In this document: positions 31,909-41,288 of the stretch, one piece after another
Layout: each line of letters begins with the position of its first letter
Numbering within the stretch: position 1 is the stretch's first letter
NCBI GenBank assembly: GCA_009827225.1
Contig: WUAI01000027.1
Span: 1-44,413 of the forward strand
Source of the DNA: Flavobacteriaceae bacterium
Lineage (GTDB): Bacteria; Bacteroidota; Bacteroidia; Flavobacteriales; Flavobacteriaceae
Direction: 5' to 3'
DNA: 44,413 bases
The notes under the pieces: generated by a model
What the model was told of the DNA's origin: nothing
What the model saw: only the letters and a program-made list of their open reading frames with translations
Databases searched by the model: none
Made by a program: the position numbers and the translations under genes

Positions 31909-32525
31909 ATTCAAATATTGAAACCGTAATATTCGACCTGGGAGGCGTTCTCATCGATTGGAACCCGGAATATGTATATCTCAAAGAATTTAGGGGAAAC
32001 CGTGACAAGATGAACTGGTTCTTAAATGAAATTTGCGCCTGGGATTGGAATGCCAACCAGGACGCAGGCTATCCACTGGCCAAAGCTACTGAAGAACGTA
32101 TTGCCCTTTACCCGGAACATAAAGAACTTATCGAGATGTATTATGGACGTTGGGAAGAGATGCTCGGTTTTACTCATGATGATACCCTGGAAATTTTAAA
32201 AACGCTTGTGGACAGTCCGCATTACAGGGTGTATGCCTTGACCAATTGGAGTGGTGAAACCTGGCCGAAGGCTCTTGAAAAATTTGAATGGCTGCAATGG
32301 TTTGAAGGCATACTGGTGAGCGGAAATGAAGGAATGAGAAAACCTTTTCCCGAGATCTATGAGTTACTTCTGAATCGCTTCAACATCAACCGGAATAAAG
32401 CAGTTTTTATAGACGACAGTGCCAACAATGTACAAGGGAGCGAGAAGGTAGGATTGAAGGCCTTATATTTTACTACCGCGGATAATTTGAGAACCGATCT
32501 TCAACGCTTGGGAGTGAATTTATAA
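31905..32525 (+). CDS. HAD-superfamily phosphatase, subclass IA
   Basis: 206 residues. Motif I is VIFDLGGVLIDWNPE (nucleophile Asp11; the usual second Asp is Gly as in YihX-type enzymes), motif II ALTNWSGE, motif III Lys in GMRKPFPEIY, and motif IV VFIDDSANNV. The cap region (about 17-90) is helical. It should dephosphorylate a sugar phosphate or similar small metabolite in the cytoplasm. It is overlapped by the previous gene (ATGA) and followed 17 bases later by a PfkB kinase, so the two could work on the same sugar, but this is inference. Confidence 0.9.
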   Translation: MNSNIETVIFDLGGVLIDWNPEYVYLKEFRGNRDKMNWFLNEICAWDWNANQDAGYPLAKATEERIALYPEHKELIEMYYGRWEEMLGFTHDDTLEILKTLVDSPHYRVYALTNWSGETWPKALEKFEWLQWFEGILVSGNEGMRKPFPEIYELLLNRFNINRNKAVFIDDSANNVQGSEKVGLKALYFTTADNLRTDLQRLGVNL

Positions 32526-32542
32526 TTCGCTAATATTGTAGT

Positions 32543-33523
32543 ATGAAGCATTACAAGGTTGCCGTGCTGGGCCCTATCCCCAGAGATCACATTATTACAC
32601 ATCATAACGAGGTTATTCAGAAATACGGTTGTGCTACTCATACAGCCATAGCACTATCTAATTTAATAGGAGATGGTGGGGAGGTTATCCCCGTTACACA
32701 CGTTCGAAAGCAAGACAAAGAAGCTATTTTGGAGCTGTTCGGTCCGTATAAAAATATCACGACGGACTATATCTCTTCCGAAGCCGACCAGGGAGACGTT
32801 ATTCAACTAAAATTCCTGGATCAAAACAAAAGAGTGGAAACACAAACCGGGTTTATGCGGCCCATTACTCCGGAAGACGTAAAGCCTTTATTGGATTGCG
32901 AAGTTTTTGTTTGTGTTCCGGTAACCGATTTTGAAGTGCCATTGGATACTTTAAAATATATAAAAGCAAACAGCAACGCCTCCATTGTTTTTGATGCACA
33001 CGGTCCTACAACTGCGCTTACAGTAAAGGGTCAACGTGTCACAAAGTTCTGGGTAGATCGTGATATGTGGCTTCCTTATATCGATGTACTGAAAATGAAC
33101 CTCGAAGAAGCAAACTGTAGCTGGTTCCAAAATGAATATGGTCTCCATGAATTAAAGGATAATGAAGAAATAGCGGAATCTGAACTTCCAAAGTTTGCCA
33201 AGCATTGCCTGGAGCACGGCTTGCGATCGCTGTATGTGACGCTCGATGCCCGTGGAGTGATGGTATATACCCTTGAAAACGGCGAATTGAAAGAAGAATT
33301 TGTTCCCTCGGTTCGGGTGGATAAAGTGATCGACACCACAGGATGTGGAGACTCGTTTGCCGGTGGAATTGCATTCAGCCTCATTAAAGAACCAATAAAC
33401 TTTATCAAAGCGGCTCAATATGGCAATGCCATGGGTGCACAGCGAACACAGGGTAAAACATTTGAAGTATTCAAGTCATTGGAAGAGACCGACAAGATCA
33501 TTGCGAAGACTTATAACGAATAG
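32543..33523 (+). CDS. PfkB-family carbohydrate kinase
   Basis: 326 residues. The PfkB signature DTTGCGDSFAGG (about 263-274) holds the catalytic Asp and the anion hole. FDAHGPTTALTVKG and LKMNLEEANC are other family landmarks. The N-terminal GPIPRDHIITHHNEVIQKYG shows that the substrate-binding lid differs from ribokinase or fructokinase proper, so the sugar or nucleoside substrate is open. Cytoplasmic. It is part of the same-strand run from 31190 to 35472, 17 bases behind the HAD gene. Confidence 0.88.
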   Translation: MKHYKVAVLGPIPRDHIITHHNEVIQKYGCATHTAIALSNLIGDGGEVIPVTHVRKQDKEAILELFGPYKNITTDYISSEADQGDVIQLKFLDQNKRVETQTGFMRPITPEDVKPLLDCEVFVCVPVTDFEVPLDTLKYIKANSNASIVFDAHGPTTALTVKGQRVTKFWVDRDMWLPYIDVLKMNLEEANCSWFQNEYGLHELKDNEEIAESELPKFAKHCLEHGLRSLYVTLDARGVMVYTLENGELKEEFVPSVRVDKVIDTTGCGDSFAGGIAFSLIKEPINFIKAAQYGNAMGAQRTQGKTFEVFKSLEETDKIIAKTYNE

Positions 33524-33625
33524 TCCAAACTAGAGATTTTTTCTTCATTTCTATCTTCCGGAATTTCTACTGGAGATCGCAAAATATTTGTTGCGAATTG
33601 GGTACTTTTACCAAAAGCCTGACTG

Positions 33626-34111
33626 TTGAAAGCTGCGACTGTTGCACAACTAAAGAAAGAACTAAAATTCAGATCTTCGGACGAACTGGAGGCCTTGTGT
33701 TTGCGTTTGGCTCGGTTCAAAAAAGAAAACAAGGAACTACTCACCTACTTGCTTTTTGAGGCGGAAGATGAAGAAAACTATGTGAAGGAGGTAAAATCGT
33801 ATATCGACGAACGCTTTACCGAGATCAATACCACTAGTTTTTATTATATCAAAAAAAGCGTTCGAAAGATTCTAAGAGAAACAAAAAAGTTCATCCGCTA
33901 TTCGAATGCTAAAGAAACAGAAGTTGAGTTGCTATTGCACTTCTGTGAGACCCTTTTAGATATGACACCAAGTATTCGAAGGAACAGAACGCTTATGAAC
34001 TTGCTGGACAGGCAATGTCTTCTTATTCGTAAAAAAATTGAAGGGTTGCATGAAGATCTTCAGCACGATTATAGTAATGAATTAAACCAGATAACCCATG
34101 ATACCCTTTGA
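33626..34111 (+). CDS. Conserved cytoplasmic protein of unknown function, TTG start
   Basis: 161 residues if translation begins at the TTG at 33626 (MKAATVAQLKKELKFRS); no ATG is available before a late internal one, and the sequence right after the TTG looks like a proper N-terminus. It is all-helical and strongly charged: LARFKKENKELLTYLLFEAE, then RKILRETKKFIRYSNAKETE, ending in IEGLHEDLQHDYSNELNQ. It resembles a conserved flavobacterial helical family but I can give no function. Its 3' end overlaps the VOC gene by 14 bases. Confidence 0.7.
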   Translation: MKAATVAQLKKELKFRSSDELEALCLRLARFKKENKELLTYLLFEAEDEENYVKEVKSYIDERFTEINTTSFYYIKKSVRKILRETKKFIRYSNAKETEVELLLHFCETLLDMTPSIRRNRTLMNLLDRQCLLIRKKIEGLHEDLQHDYSNELNQITHDTL

Positions 34112-34520
34112 AATTTCGGGACTTGATCACGTAGCAATTCGGGTGGCAGATATGGAGGCATCAGCGGCCTGGTATCAAAAAGTTTTGGGGCTGGAGCGCT
34201 ATGACGTTGCGGAATGGGGCCCTTTTCCAGTTTTTATGCTGAAGGAAACGTTCGGAGTAGCACTTTTTCCTGCTTCGGAAACCGGGAATTCAACTCACAT
34301 TCCGAATAAAGGAATCAGGATCGATCATTTTGCCTTCAATGTGTCCTACGAAAATTTCGAAAAGGCCCGGGCCCATTATCAGGAATTGAATATTGACTTT
34401 AATTTTCAAGACCATACTTATTTTCATTCCATATATACCAGGGATCCCGATGGCCATGTCGTGGAACTTACTACCCTGTTGCCTGGAAAAGAATCTTTTT
34501 ACAAAAACTCACCATTATGA
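34098..34520 (+). CDS. VOC-family protein (glyoxalase/dioxygenase superfamily)
   Basis: 140 residues, one vicinal-oxygen-chelate domain made of two beta-alpha-beta units. ISGLDHVAIRVADMEASAAW begins the first and GIRIDHFAFNVSYENF the second; metal-ligand candidates are the His in LDHVAI and RIDHFAF and the Glu in DPDGHVVELTT. The reaction is unknown: members include glyoxalase I, epimerases and antibiotic-resistance proteins. It overlaps the preceding gene by 14 bases and the next by 4, so the three are strictly co-translated. Confidence 0.88.
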   Translation: MIPFEISGLDHVAIRVADMEASAAWYQKVLGLERYDVAEWGPFPVFMLKETFGVALFPASETGNSTHIPNKGIRIDHFAFNVSYENFEKARAHYQELNIDFNFQDHTYFHSIYTRDPDGHVVELTTLLPGKESFYKNSPL

Positions 34521-35131
34521 AAACTCTTCCTTTATTAAAGAATACACTGCCATTATTGGTCCTGTTTTTATTCTTGTCGGGATTCATACAAACCGATCCG
34601 CTTAAATTGACAGCAGAAACAAATCATTCTACTTTGATGTTTTCAGTTCCAATTTCGAATGGCATCACCCGGGTGGTGGGTAAGTTTAATGAGTTCACTA
34701 TTAATATGGACTATGTTGAAGATGATATTACTCAATCATCCATAATAGCCACGATTAAAGCTGAAAGTTTAGATACCGGAATTGATGGCAGGGATGAGCA
34801 TTTACGCAGCTCCGACTTCTTTGAAACAGAAACCTATCCTGAAATCATATTCACGAGCACTTCGATTCGTAAGACCGAAGATGGCATGATCGCCATTGGT
34901 ACATTGGATTTTCATGGTGTTTCAAAGGCCATGGAAATTCCTTTAGTGATGACAGGAAGGGATGGCACTAACACTTTAGGTTTTAGTGCGAGATTTATTA
35001 TCAAACGCAGCGATTTCAATCTTGCCAGCGATTTCAAACACACCTCCATGGAAAACTTTATTGGTGACGATATTGAAGTGTCCCTGGATTTCTGGACGAA
35101 GAAGCGCAAAGAAAAAAAATCATCTGAATAA
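34517..35131 (+). CDS. YceI-family periplasmic protein
   Basis: 204 residues. A signal peptide (hydrophobic LPLLVLFLFLSGFIQ at about 12-26) is followed by the YceI lipocalin-like beta-barrel: STLMFSVPISNGITRVVGKF, DGRDEHLRSSDFFETETYPE (about 95-114) and GTLDFHGVSKAMEIPL. YceI proteins bind polyisoprenoid or fatty-acid ligands in the periplasm. It overlaps the VOC gene by 4 bases and its stop shares one base with the arsC-like start (TAATG). Confidence 0.9.
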   Translation: MKTLPLLKNTLPLLVLFLFLSGFIQTDPLKLTAETNHSTLMFSVPISNGITRVVGKFNEFTINMDYVEDDITQSSIIATIKAESLDTGIDGRDEHLRSSDFFETETYPEIIFTSTSIRKTEDGMIAIGTLDFHGVSKAMEIPLVMTGRDGTNTLGFSARFIIKRSDFNLASDFKHTSMENFIGDDIEVSLDFWTKKRKEKKSSE

Positions 35132-35472
35132 TGACCAAGATATATCACAATCCGCGTTGCAGAAAATCGCGGGAAACCTTACAATTATTAGAATCCTTGA
35201 ACGAGGACGTAACTATCGTTGAATACCTTAAAGAAGTTCCAACCCAGGAAGAGCTAAAGGAGATATTAAAACGCCTGGACATGAAACCCATGGAATTAAT
35301 CCGAAAATCGGAGGCTGTGTGGAAAGAGAATTTCAAGAACAAGCAATTAACCGATAATCAATTGATCAAAGCAATGGTCGATCATCCAAAACTTATTGAA
35401 AGACCTATTGTGATCAAAGGTAACAAAGCGGCCCTGGGACGTCCTCCGGAAAATGTGAAATCCATCCTTTAA
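35131..35472 (+). CDS. arsC: ArsC/Spx-family arsenate reductase-like protein
   Basis: 113 residues. It has the thioredoxin-like ArsC start IYHNPRCRKSRETLQLL with the catalytic Cys10, and RPIVIKGNKAALGRPPENV at the end, as in glutaredoxin-linked arsenate reductases. The Arg-based anion pocket seems present (CRKSR, RPIVIKG). There is no arsenite pump or ArsR nearby, so its role may be general redox rather than arsenic resistance. It is the last gene of the overlapping run that starts at 33626. Confidence 0.85.
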   Translation: MTKIYHNPRCRKSRETLQLLESLNEDVTIVEYLKEVPTQEELKEILKRLDMKPMELIRKSEAVWKENFKNKQLTDNQLIKAMVDHPKLIERPIVIKGNKAALGRPPENVKSIL

Positions 35473-35539
35473 AACTTTTAACAAAAGCTTGGCAGCGCAA
35501 AATCTATAAGCTTACTACTTTCGTGCATTATTCAAGAAA

Positions 35540-38023
35540 ATGCGCCCACTACTTCTGTTATTTTTCTTTATTTCAAGTTCGATATTAATCGGCCAAAACC
35601 GGAATTCAGGCAATAATCGACCTGATGTTCTGGTGAATGGTAAAATTGTGGAACAGGGGTCCGAACTCCCTTTGGAGTATGCCACCGTTGCCTTCATAGA
35701 TCGTGAAGGAAAAGTAATTTCGGGTGGAATTTCCAACGAAAAAGGAGAATATCGCATTGAAGTTCCTGTGGGCATGTACTCGATTCAGTTCGAATTCATA
35801 TCCTATAAGTCCGAAACACTCAGCAATCAACGAATCTCGAAAAGCACTACCTTACCTACAGTTTCCATGGCACTGGATTCTGAAAGTCTGGATGAAGTGG
35901 TGGTACGCGCTGAAACCACCGAAGTACAGATAAGGCTGGACAAGAAAGTTTATAATATTGGTAAAGACCTTACCACAAGCGGTGCTACGGTGAGTGATGC
36001 CCTCGATAATGTACCATCGGTAACAGTGGATGTGGACGGAACTATTGCATTGAGGGGGAATGAAAATGTCCGGATTCTGATCAATGGACGCCCGTCGGCA
36101 ATCGCCGGATTTGGTTCTACCGATGCATTACGTCAATTACCGGCAGAGGCCATTGAACGCGTGGAGGTGATTACCTCTCCTTCTGCCCGATATGATGCAG
36201 AAGGTACCGCTGGAATCTTGAATATCATATTGCGTAAAGAAAAGACTTTAGGTTTGAACGGTTCTGTGCAAACCAACTTTAGCTATCCTTTTGGAAGTGG
36301 TGTGACAGGTAATATCAACCTTAGAACGAATAAGTTCAATGTGTTCAACACCACGGGGGTTCGCTATCGTGAAGTACCGGGTAATGCCAATTTCAGAAAT
36401 CGTTATTTTTCAGAAAATATTGAGAATCCTACTGTGGTTGAAGATCGTGTTTTCGACCGACTACAGAAAGGATTCAACACCAATCTTGGGGTGGAATACT
36501 TTATTACTGAAACATCATCGATCACAGCATCGGGCTTCCTGCGAATGGGTGATGATGAAGATATCACCACTAATATTACCGATGAGCTCGATAGAAATAA
36601 TGCTCTGGCGATTCGTAGGGATCGTATTGAGACAGAAACCGAAGAGGACAACAATTTCCAGTTCTCATTAAACTATGTGAACGATTTCAATCCTAAAGGC
36701 CATAAACTAACGGCCGATTTCCAATATGAAGTTGGTAAAGAAACCGAAACTTCTTTTATCGAGGAGTCCAATACTTTTCCTTCACTGGTTGAGCTTCCGG
36801 CCGAAGATATCACCGAAATACAAGATGAGACTGAATACTTGCTACAAGCGGATTATGTGTTACCCATTGGAGAAAACGCACAGTTCGAGGCCGGTTATCG
36901 AGGAAGATTCGAAAACAGTGTAACCGATTATCTTTTGGAAGAACAGTTGGTCACCGGAGGGCCGTTTGTGAGAAATGACAGCATATCCAATGTTTTTGAT
37001 TTTACTCAAAATGTGCAAGCCCTGTATACCCAATATGGCAATAAGTTTGGGAATTTCTCCTTCTTACTGGGATTGAGAATGGAGGCTACTCGACTAAAAG
37101 GAGAGGTTACCGGAGAAGATATCACTACGAACGACGACTTTAATTTTGAATTTGACAAGGATTTGATCGGACTGTTCCCCACAGTGAATTTGGTCTATGA
37201 AATCACCGACAAAGAAAACATCACCCTTGGATACAATCGGCGGATCAATCGTCCAAGATTCTGGTTTCTTAATCCGTTTCCGTCAAGATCGAGTGAGGCC
37301 AACGTATTTCAGGGGAATCCTGGCTTAAATCCAGCGTTTGCCAGTGCATTCGATCTGGGTTATTTAAAGCGTTGGAAGAAGTTGACACTTACCACTTCGG
37401 TATATTACCAATACGAGACAGATGCGTTTGAACGAGTTCAGGAAGACACAGGCCAACTTACACCGAACGGAATACCCATTATTCGAACTATTCCAATCAA
37501 CCTTTCCACAAATCGAAGAATTGGTTTTGAAGCAGCCGTTCTTTATAATCCTGCACGCTGGTTACGTTTTAATGGAAGCTTTAACTTCTTCAATTTTGAG
37601 ACCGAGGGAGAATTTAATGGAATCGATTATGGTACCGAGAATCAAAGCTGGTTTGCAAGGGGAAGTGTGAAATTGACCTTACCCGGAAAGATCGACTGGC
37701 AAACCAATACATTTTACAGAGGCCCCAGAAATAATGCCCAAACTGAATCCGAAGGAATATTATCCGTGAGCCTCGCAATAAGTAAAGACATTATCAATGA
37801 TAACGCAACCATTGCCTTTAACGTAAGTGATCTTTTCAATTCCAGAAAAAGAAGATCCTTCACAGAAACAGATAATTTCGTGAGTGATAGTGAATTTCAA
37901 TGGAGGGAACGACAGTTTAATTTAAGTTTCGTCTATCGCTTCAACCAGAAAAAACAGCGAAACGGTCGATCTAGGAACGGAAACGGAGATTTTGATGGTG
38001 AAGGATTTGAAGGACAACCATAA
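35540..38023 (+). CDS. Outer-membrane beta-barrel receptor with carboxypeptidase-like and plug domains
   Basis: 827 residues. The signal peptide MRPLLLLFFFISSSILIGQ is followed by a carboxypeptidase-regulatory-like beta domain (about 30-115, VLVNGKIVEQGSELPLEYAT onward). A TonB-type plug follows (about 125-225: SDALDNVPSVTVDVDGTIAL, GNENVRILINGRPS, EAIERVEVITSPSARYDAEG), then a long barrel with an RINRPRFWFLNPFPSRSSEA region. It belongs to the OMP_b-brl_3/TonB-dependent-receptor-like family of Bacteroidota; whether it uses TonB energy or what it transports is unknown, and no SusD partner lies beside it. Upstream, TACTTTCG at 35516-35523 is a near -7 box; a terminator follows the stop. Confidence 0.9.
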   Translation: MRPLLLLFFFISSSILIGQNRNSGNNRPDVLVNGKIVEQGSELPLEYATVAFIDREGKVISGGISNEKGEYRIEVPVGMYSIQFEFISYKSETLSNQRISKSTTLPTVSMALDSESLDEVVVRAETTEVQIRLDKKVYNIGKDLTTSGATVSDALDNVPSVTVDVDGTIALRGNENVRILINGRPSAIAGFGSTDALRQLPAEAIERVEVITSPSARYDAEGTAGILNIILRKEKTLGLNGSVQTNFSYPFGSGVTGNINLRTNKFNVFNTTGVRYREVPGNANFRNRYFSENIENPTVVEDRVFDRLQKGFNTNLGVEYFITETSSITASGFLRMGDDEDITTNITDELDRNNALAIRRDRIETETEEDNNFQFSLNYVNDFNPKGHKLTADFQYEVGKETETSFIEESNTFPSLVELPAEDITEIQDETEYLLQADYVLPIGENAQFEAGYRGRFENSVTDYLLEEQLVTGGPFVRNDSISNVFDFTQNVQALYTQYGNKFGNFSFLLGLRMEATRLKGEVTGEDITTNDDFNFEFDKDLIGLFPTVNLVYEITDKENITLGYNRRINRPRFWFLNPFPSRSSEANVFQGNPGLNPAFASAFDLGYLKRWKKLTLTTSVYYQYETDAFERVQEDTGQLTPNGIPIIRTIPINLSTNRRIGFEAAVLYNPARWLRFNGSFNFFNFETEGEFNGIDYGTENQSWFARGSVKLTLPGKIDWQTNTFYRGPRNNAQTESEGILSVSLAISKDIINDNATIAFNVSDLFNSRKRRSFTETDNFVSDSEFQWRERQFNLSFVYRFNQKKQRNGRSRNGNGDFDGEGFEGQP

Positions 38024-38055
38024 AAAAAAGGGAAGCAACTACTTCCCTTTTTCAT
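38022..38055. terminator. Intrinsic terminator after the outer-membrane receptor gene
   Basis: AAAAAGGGAAG (38025-38035), CAACTA, CTTCCCTTTTT (38042-38052): a perfect 11-bp stem with A- and T-runs, usable in both directions between this gene and the convergent small membrane-protein gene. Confidence 0.9.
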
Positions 38056-38066
38056 TTATATCTTAA

Positions 38067-38237
38067 TTACGCTTCCTGCTCTTTTCGTTTGGCTTCGCGC
38101 TTTAATTTCCAATTCTCATACAACGCTCCTCCTATCCAATAAGGGATAAAAGAGATTAGAAATATCATCAACCAAAAACCGATGGTAAGGATGGTCAAGA
38201 ACGCTAAAAATCCTAAGTATTGATCAAATTCAAACAT
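38067..38237 (-). CDS. Small membrane protein, 56 residues
   Basis: The product starts MFEFDQYLGFLAFL at 38237. An in-frame ATG at 38312 would add 25 residues of poor quality, so the shorter form is preferred. A long hydrophobic region (about 8-40) is followed by a basic cytoplasmic tail ENWKLKREAKRKEQEA. Function unknown. It is convergent with the receptor gene and divergent from fumC. Confidence 0.65.
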   Translation of the reverse strand: MFEFDQYLGFLAFLTILTIGFWLMIFLISFIPYWIGGALYENWKLKREAKRKEQEA

Positions 38238-38333
38238 ATTCGTTGTATTAATTCCTGGCAAAGATAAAATGATTTTTTCAGAATTAATAACAAAAACACC
38301 CAATTTATTCACAGGAATTAAACATGTCTAATA

Positions 38334-38364
38334 TTGAGTAAGAGGCCGTGTTTTCGTACCTTTG
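38334..38364 (+). promoter_or_regulatory. Promoter of fumC
   Basis: TTG at 38334-38336, a 20-base spacer and TACCTTTG at 38357-38364, 22 bases before the ATG at 38387. It excludes the in-frame start at 38348. Confidence 0.7.
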
Positions 38365-38386
38365 CAAAGTCAAAAAAACTACGATT

Positions 38387-39778
38387 ATGGCCTATCGAAT
38401 TGAAAAGGACACCATGGGTGAGGTTAAAGTACCTGCCGATAAACTTTGGGGAGCTCAAACGGAACGTTCACGCAACAATTTCAAAATTGGACCTCCTGCA
38501 ACGATGCCTTTGGAAGTGGTATATGGTTTTGCCTATTTGAAGAAGGCAGCGGCCTACACCAATCACGATCTAGGAGTGCTTAGTCGGGAAAAAAGAAATC
38601 TTATTGCCCAGGTATGTGACGAAATACTGGAAGGGAAACACGACAATCAGTTCCCTCTCGTAGTTTGGCAAACAGGTAGCGGGACTCAAAGTAATATGAA
38701 TGTGAACGAGGTGATCGCGAATCGAGGTCACCAATTGGCCGGGAATGTCATAGGTGAAGGCGAAAAGACCTTAGCAACTAACGATGACGTGAACAAATCC
38801 CAGTCTTCGAATGACACATTTCCCACGGGAATGCATATCGCTGCCTATAAAAAGATTGTAGAAGTAACCATTCCCGGTGTTCGGCAATTACATAAAACCC
38901 TTGTAAAAAAATCGGAAGAATTCAGTGGTTGTGTAAAGATTGGTAGAACGCACCTTATGGATGCCACTCCCCTAACCCTTGGGCAGGAATTCAGTGGTTA
39001 CGCCTCTCAATTGGAACATGGCCTGAAGGCCCTTGAAAATACCCTGGACCATTTGTCTGAGTTGGCTTTGGGAGGAACCGCGGTGGGAACAGGGATCAAC
39101 ACCCCTAAAGGTTACGCGGAAAAAGTGGCAAAATACATAGCCAAATTCACCGGATTACCGTTTATTACCGCTAAGAACAAGTTTGAAGCGCTAGCCGCGC
39201 ATGATGCCATTGTAGAATCGCACGGAGCTCTAAAACAACTGGCTGTATCACTGAACAAGATCGCCAATGATATTCGCATGCTGGCCAGCGGACCGAGAAG
39301 CGGAATTGGTGAGATCATAATACCGGCAAATGAACCCGGTTCATCCATCATGCCCGGAAAAGTAAATCCGACGCAATGTGAGGCGCTGACTATGGTTTGT
39401 GCTCAGGTGATGGGTAACGACGTTGCCATCGGTGTGGGAGGAATGCAAGGTCATTATGAGTTAAATGTTTTCAAGCCTGTAATGGCGGCCAATATATTGC
39501 AATCAGCACAGTTGCTGGGTGATGCCTGTGTTTCTTTCGACATAAATTGTGCCGAAGGAATCGAACCCAATCATGAAGTCATCAAACGCCTGTTAGACAA
39601 TTCCCTAATGCTGGTAACAGCTCTCAATACCAAAATAGGCTATTATAAAGCCGCGGAAATTGCCAATACGGCCCATAGAAATGGTTCTACACTCAAGGAA
39701 GAAGCTGTAAATCTGGGGTATCTCACTGCAGAGGAATTCGACCAATGGGTCCGCCCCGAGGATATGGTTGGAAACTAA
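38387..39778 (+). CDS. fumC: Fumarate hydratase, class II
   Basis: 463 residues from ATG 38387, the usual length. Landmarks are [18 protein letters not shown] near the start, [51 protein letters not shown] and the superfamily signature [13 protein letters not shown]. It interconverts fumarate and L-malate in the TCA cycle, in the cytoplasm, without an iron-sulfur cluster. It stands alone with its own promoter. Confidence 0.96.
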   Translation: MAYRIEKDTMGEVKVPADKLWGAQTERSRNNFKIGPPATMPLEVVYGFAYLKKAAAYTNHDLGVLSREKRNLIAQVCDEILEGKHDNQFPLVVWQTGSGTQSNMNVNEVIANRGHQLAGNVIGEGEKTLATNDDVNKSQSSNDTFPTGMHIAAYKKIVEVTIPGVRQLHKTLVKKSEEFSGCVKIGRTHLMDATPLTLGQEFSGYASQLEHGLKALENTLDHLSELALGGTAVGTGINTPKGYAEKVAKYIAKFTGLPFITAKNKFEALAAHDAIVESHGALKQLAVSLNKIANDIRMLASGPRSGIGEIIIPANEPGSSIMPGKVNPTQCEALTMVCAQVMGNDVAIGVGGMQGHYELNVFKPVMAANILQSAQLLGDACVSFDINCAEGIEPNHEVIKRLLDNSLMLVTALNTKIGYYKAAEIANTAHRNGSTLKEEAVNLGYLTAEEFDQWVRPEDMVGN

Positions 39779-39819
39779 AAAATCGAACGAAATTCCCAAA
39801 TTTTCGTAATTGCGCTGTA

Positions 39820-39840
39820 ATTCCTACAATTTGTAGGAAT
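39820..39840. promoter_or_regulatory. Perfect 21-base palindrome downstream of fumC, upstream of a regulator gene
   Basis: ATTCCTACAA, T, TTGTAGGAAT: 10-bp perfect arms around one base. It lies 42 bases after the fumC stop and 93 bases before the regulator ATG. The arms could form a hairpin, but no T-run follows directly, so an operator is as likely as a terminator. The rest of the 39841-39932 interval is AT-rich; TTTG (39891-39894) and AAATTTG (39911-39917) are weak promoter-like elements. Confidence 0.55.
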
Positions 39841-39932
39841 AACGTAGTTTTTATCGACAAAAAGCAAAATTATTAGTTTAAATGTAATTTTTTGTTATAT
39901 TGTCGTACCCAAATTTGAAAAACCTACTAACT

Positions 39933-41240
39933 ATGAGGTCAGTTTTACTACTCCTTTCTTTGTTGCTATGCACCGCTGTGTTTGCAAAAAAGAAGACGTA
40001 TAGTGCCGACATTACCGCTAAGAGTATTAGCGTTAAAACCATTGAAAACACTATACTTAGCGCCCAAACTGGTTCAGAATTTAACGGTCCAAATGCGGTT
40101 CTCAATCCGTCATTCTACAGTTCCCCCGTCGACGGTATTCATTATGCCAACGATAGTTTTTTGTTTTCCGACAATTTATTTGGTTTTGAAGAAAATTCCT
40201 ACAATTTTGTAGCAAACGACTCGGGAAGTGGAAGTTATCTTCTAACCACATCACCATCTACTCGGGAAACAGCCTCCGAAGATACCCAGATCATTTTCCG
40301 ACAAGGAATGTATTATGGTTTTGCTATCATGCTGGTATTGTTAAACCTGGTATGCTTCTTTCTGTTTGAAGAAAAGACATTCCTGTATTATTCCTTCGCA
40401 TTGGCGAGTATGTCCCTTTTGCTTTTCTATAGTGACGGACTATTCTCCCTCATGGGAATAGATACATCAAACGCATTATACCTGAATCAATCATTACTAC
40501 TGCTCGGGGCGGTTTCGTTTGGAGCCTTGTTCGCTTCCAAATACTTAACCCTCGATGAGGTCTTCCCGAAAGTGAAGTACATCACTTTGTCACTTGTGGG
40601 TGTATCCATGATAAGTTTATTCTTTGCCTGGAGTGCACAAAATGAAGTGTTTGTCAATATTACGAACGTAACACTCTTCTCTGTGGTAGCCCTCTATTTT
40701 GTGATGGGTGTTTCTTTGTTCAGCAAAAAAAATTACCCGAAATTCTTTGTGATCGCGACATTTATCCCTGCGTTATTCGCGCTGGATTTCTTTGTGTTGA
40801 ACCCAATAGGAATTGATTTTCTGGCAACACAAACAACGCATATTAAAGCGGCAGCTATTGCTGAAATGCTTATCCTAACCTACGCCATCATGTACCGCAT
40901 GCAGGCCATAAAGGAAGAAAATGCATTACGTCAGGCTGAATTACGAATTTTCCTGAAACGACAAGAGGCTCTTGCCACGCGTCGGAAAACAGAGAAGCTT
41001 GTAGAGGAGGTATATCTAGAGAACCTCATCATGCACTACGACCTGGATGGTTTAGAAATTAAACTACTTCAATACATCTCGGAAGGGAAAGACAATTCTA
41101 AAATCGCAAGAAAGCTCAAAACCAATGAGCATGAAGTGGAAGAATTGACCAAAGAACTCTATGAGAAATTAGAAATCAGTGAACAGATCAGGCAGGACTA
41201 CCGTATGGTAGACGCCCAGCCGGATTATATTTATAATTAG
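39933..41240 (+). CDS. 7TM membrane protein with C-terminal LuxR-type HTH
   Basis: 435 residues from the ATG at 39933; an earlier in-frame start at 39900 lies in the promoter region. The signal peptide MRSVLLLLSLLLCTAVFA is followed by a Ser/Asn-rich exported region (about 20-125). Next come about seven hydrophobic helices (about 130-315) in the style of the 7TMR-DISM intracellular-signalling module, a coiled coil (ALRQAELRIFLKRQEALATR) and a C-terminal HTH (LDGLEIKLLQYISEGKDNSK to EEVEELTKELYEKLEIS-like end). It would sense something in the periplasm and bind DNA in the cytoplasm. Target genes and ligand are unknown. Confidence 0.8.
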   Translation: MRSVLLLLSLLLCTAVFAKKKTYSADITAKSISVKTIENTILSAQTGSEFNGPNAVLNPSFYSSPVDGIHYANDSFLFSDNLFGFEENSYNFVANDSGSGSYLLTTSPSTRETASEDTQIIFRQGMYYGFAIMLVLLNLVCFFLFEEKTFLYYSFALASMSLLLFYSDGLFSLMGIDTSNALYLNQSLLLLGAVSFGALFASKYLTLDEVFPKVKYITLSLVGVSMISLFFAWSAQNEVFVNITNVTLFSVVALYFVMGVSLFSKKNYPKFFVIATFIPALFALDFFVLNPIGIDFLATQTTHIKAAAIAEMLILTYAIMYRMQAIKEENALRQAELRIFLKRQEALATRRKTEKLVEEVYLENLIMHYDLDGLEIKLLQYISEGKDNSKIARKLKTNEHEVEELTKELYEKLEISEQIRQDYRMVDAQPDYIYN

Positions 41241-41260
41241 TATTCTCCAAATCAACTCAG

Positions 41261-41288
41261 AAAAGGATAAGCGTTGCTTATCCTTTTT
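41261..41288. terminator. Intrinsic terminator containing the CcsBA stop codon
   Basis: AAAAGGATAAGC (41261-41272), GTT, GCTTATCCTTTT (41276-41287): a perfect 12-bp stem with a T-run for the rightward gene. The minus-strand CcsBA gene ends at 41278, so its stop codon lies in the stem. Confidence 0.85.
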
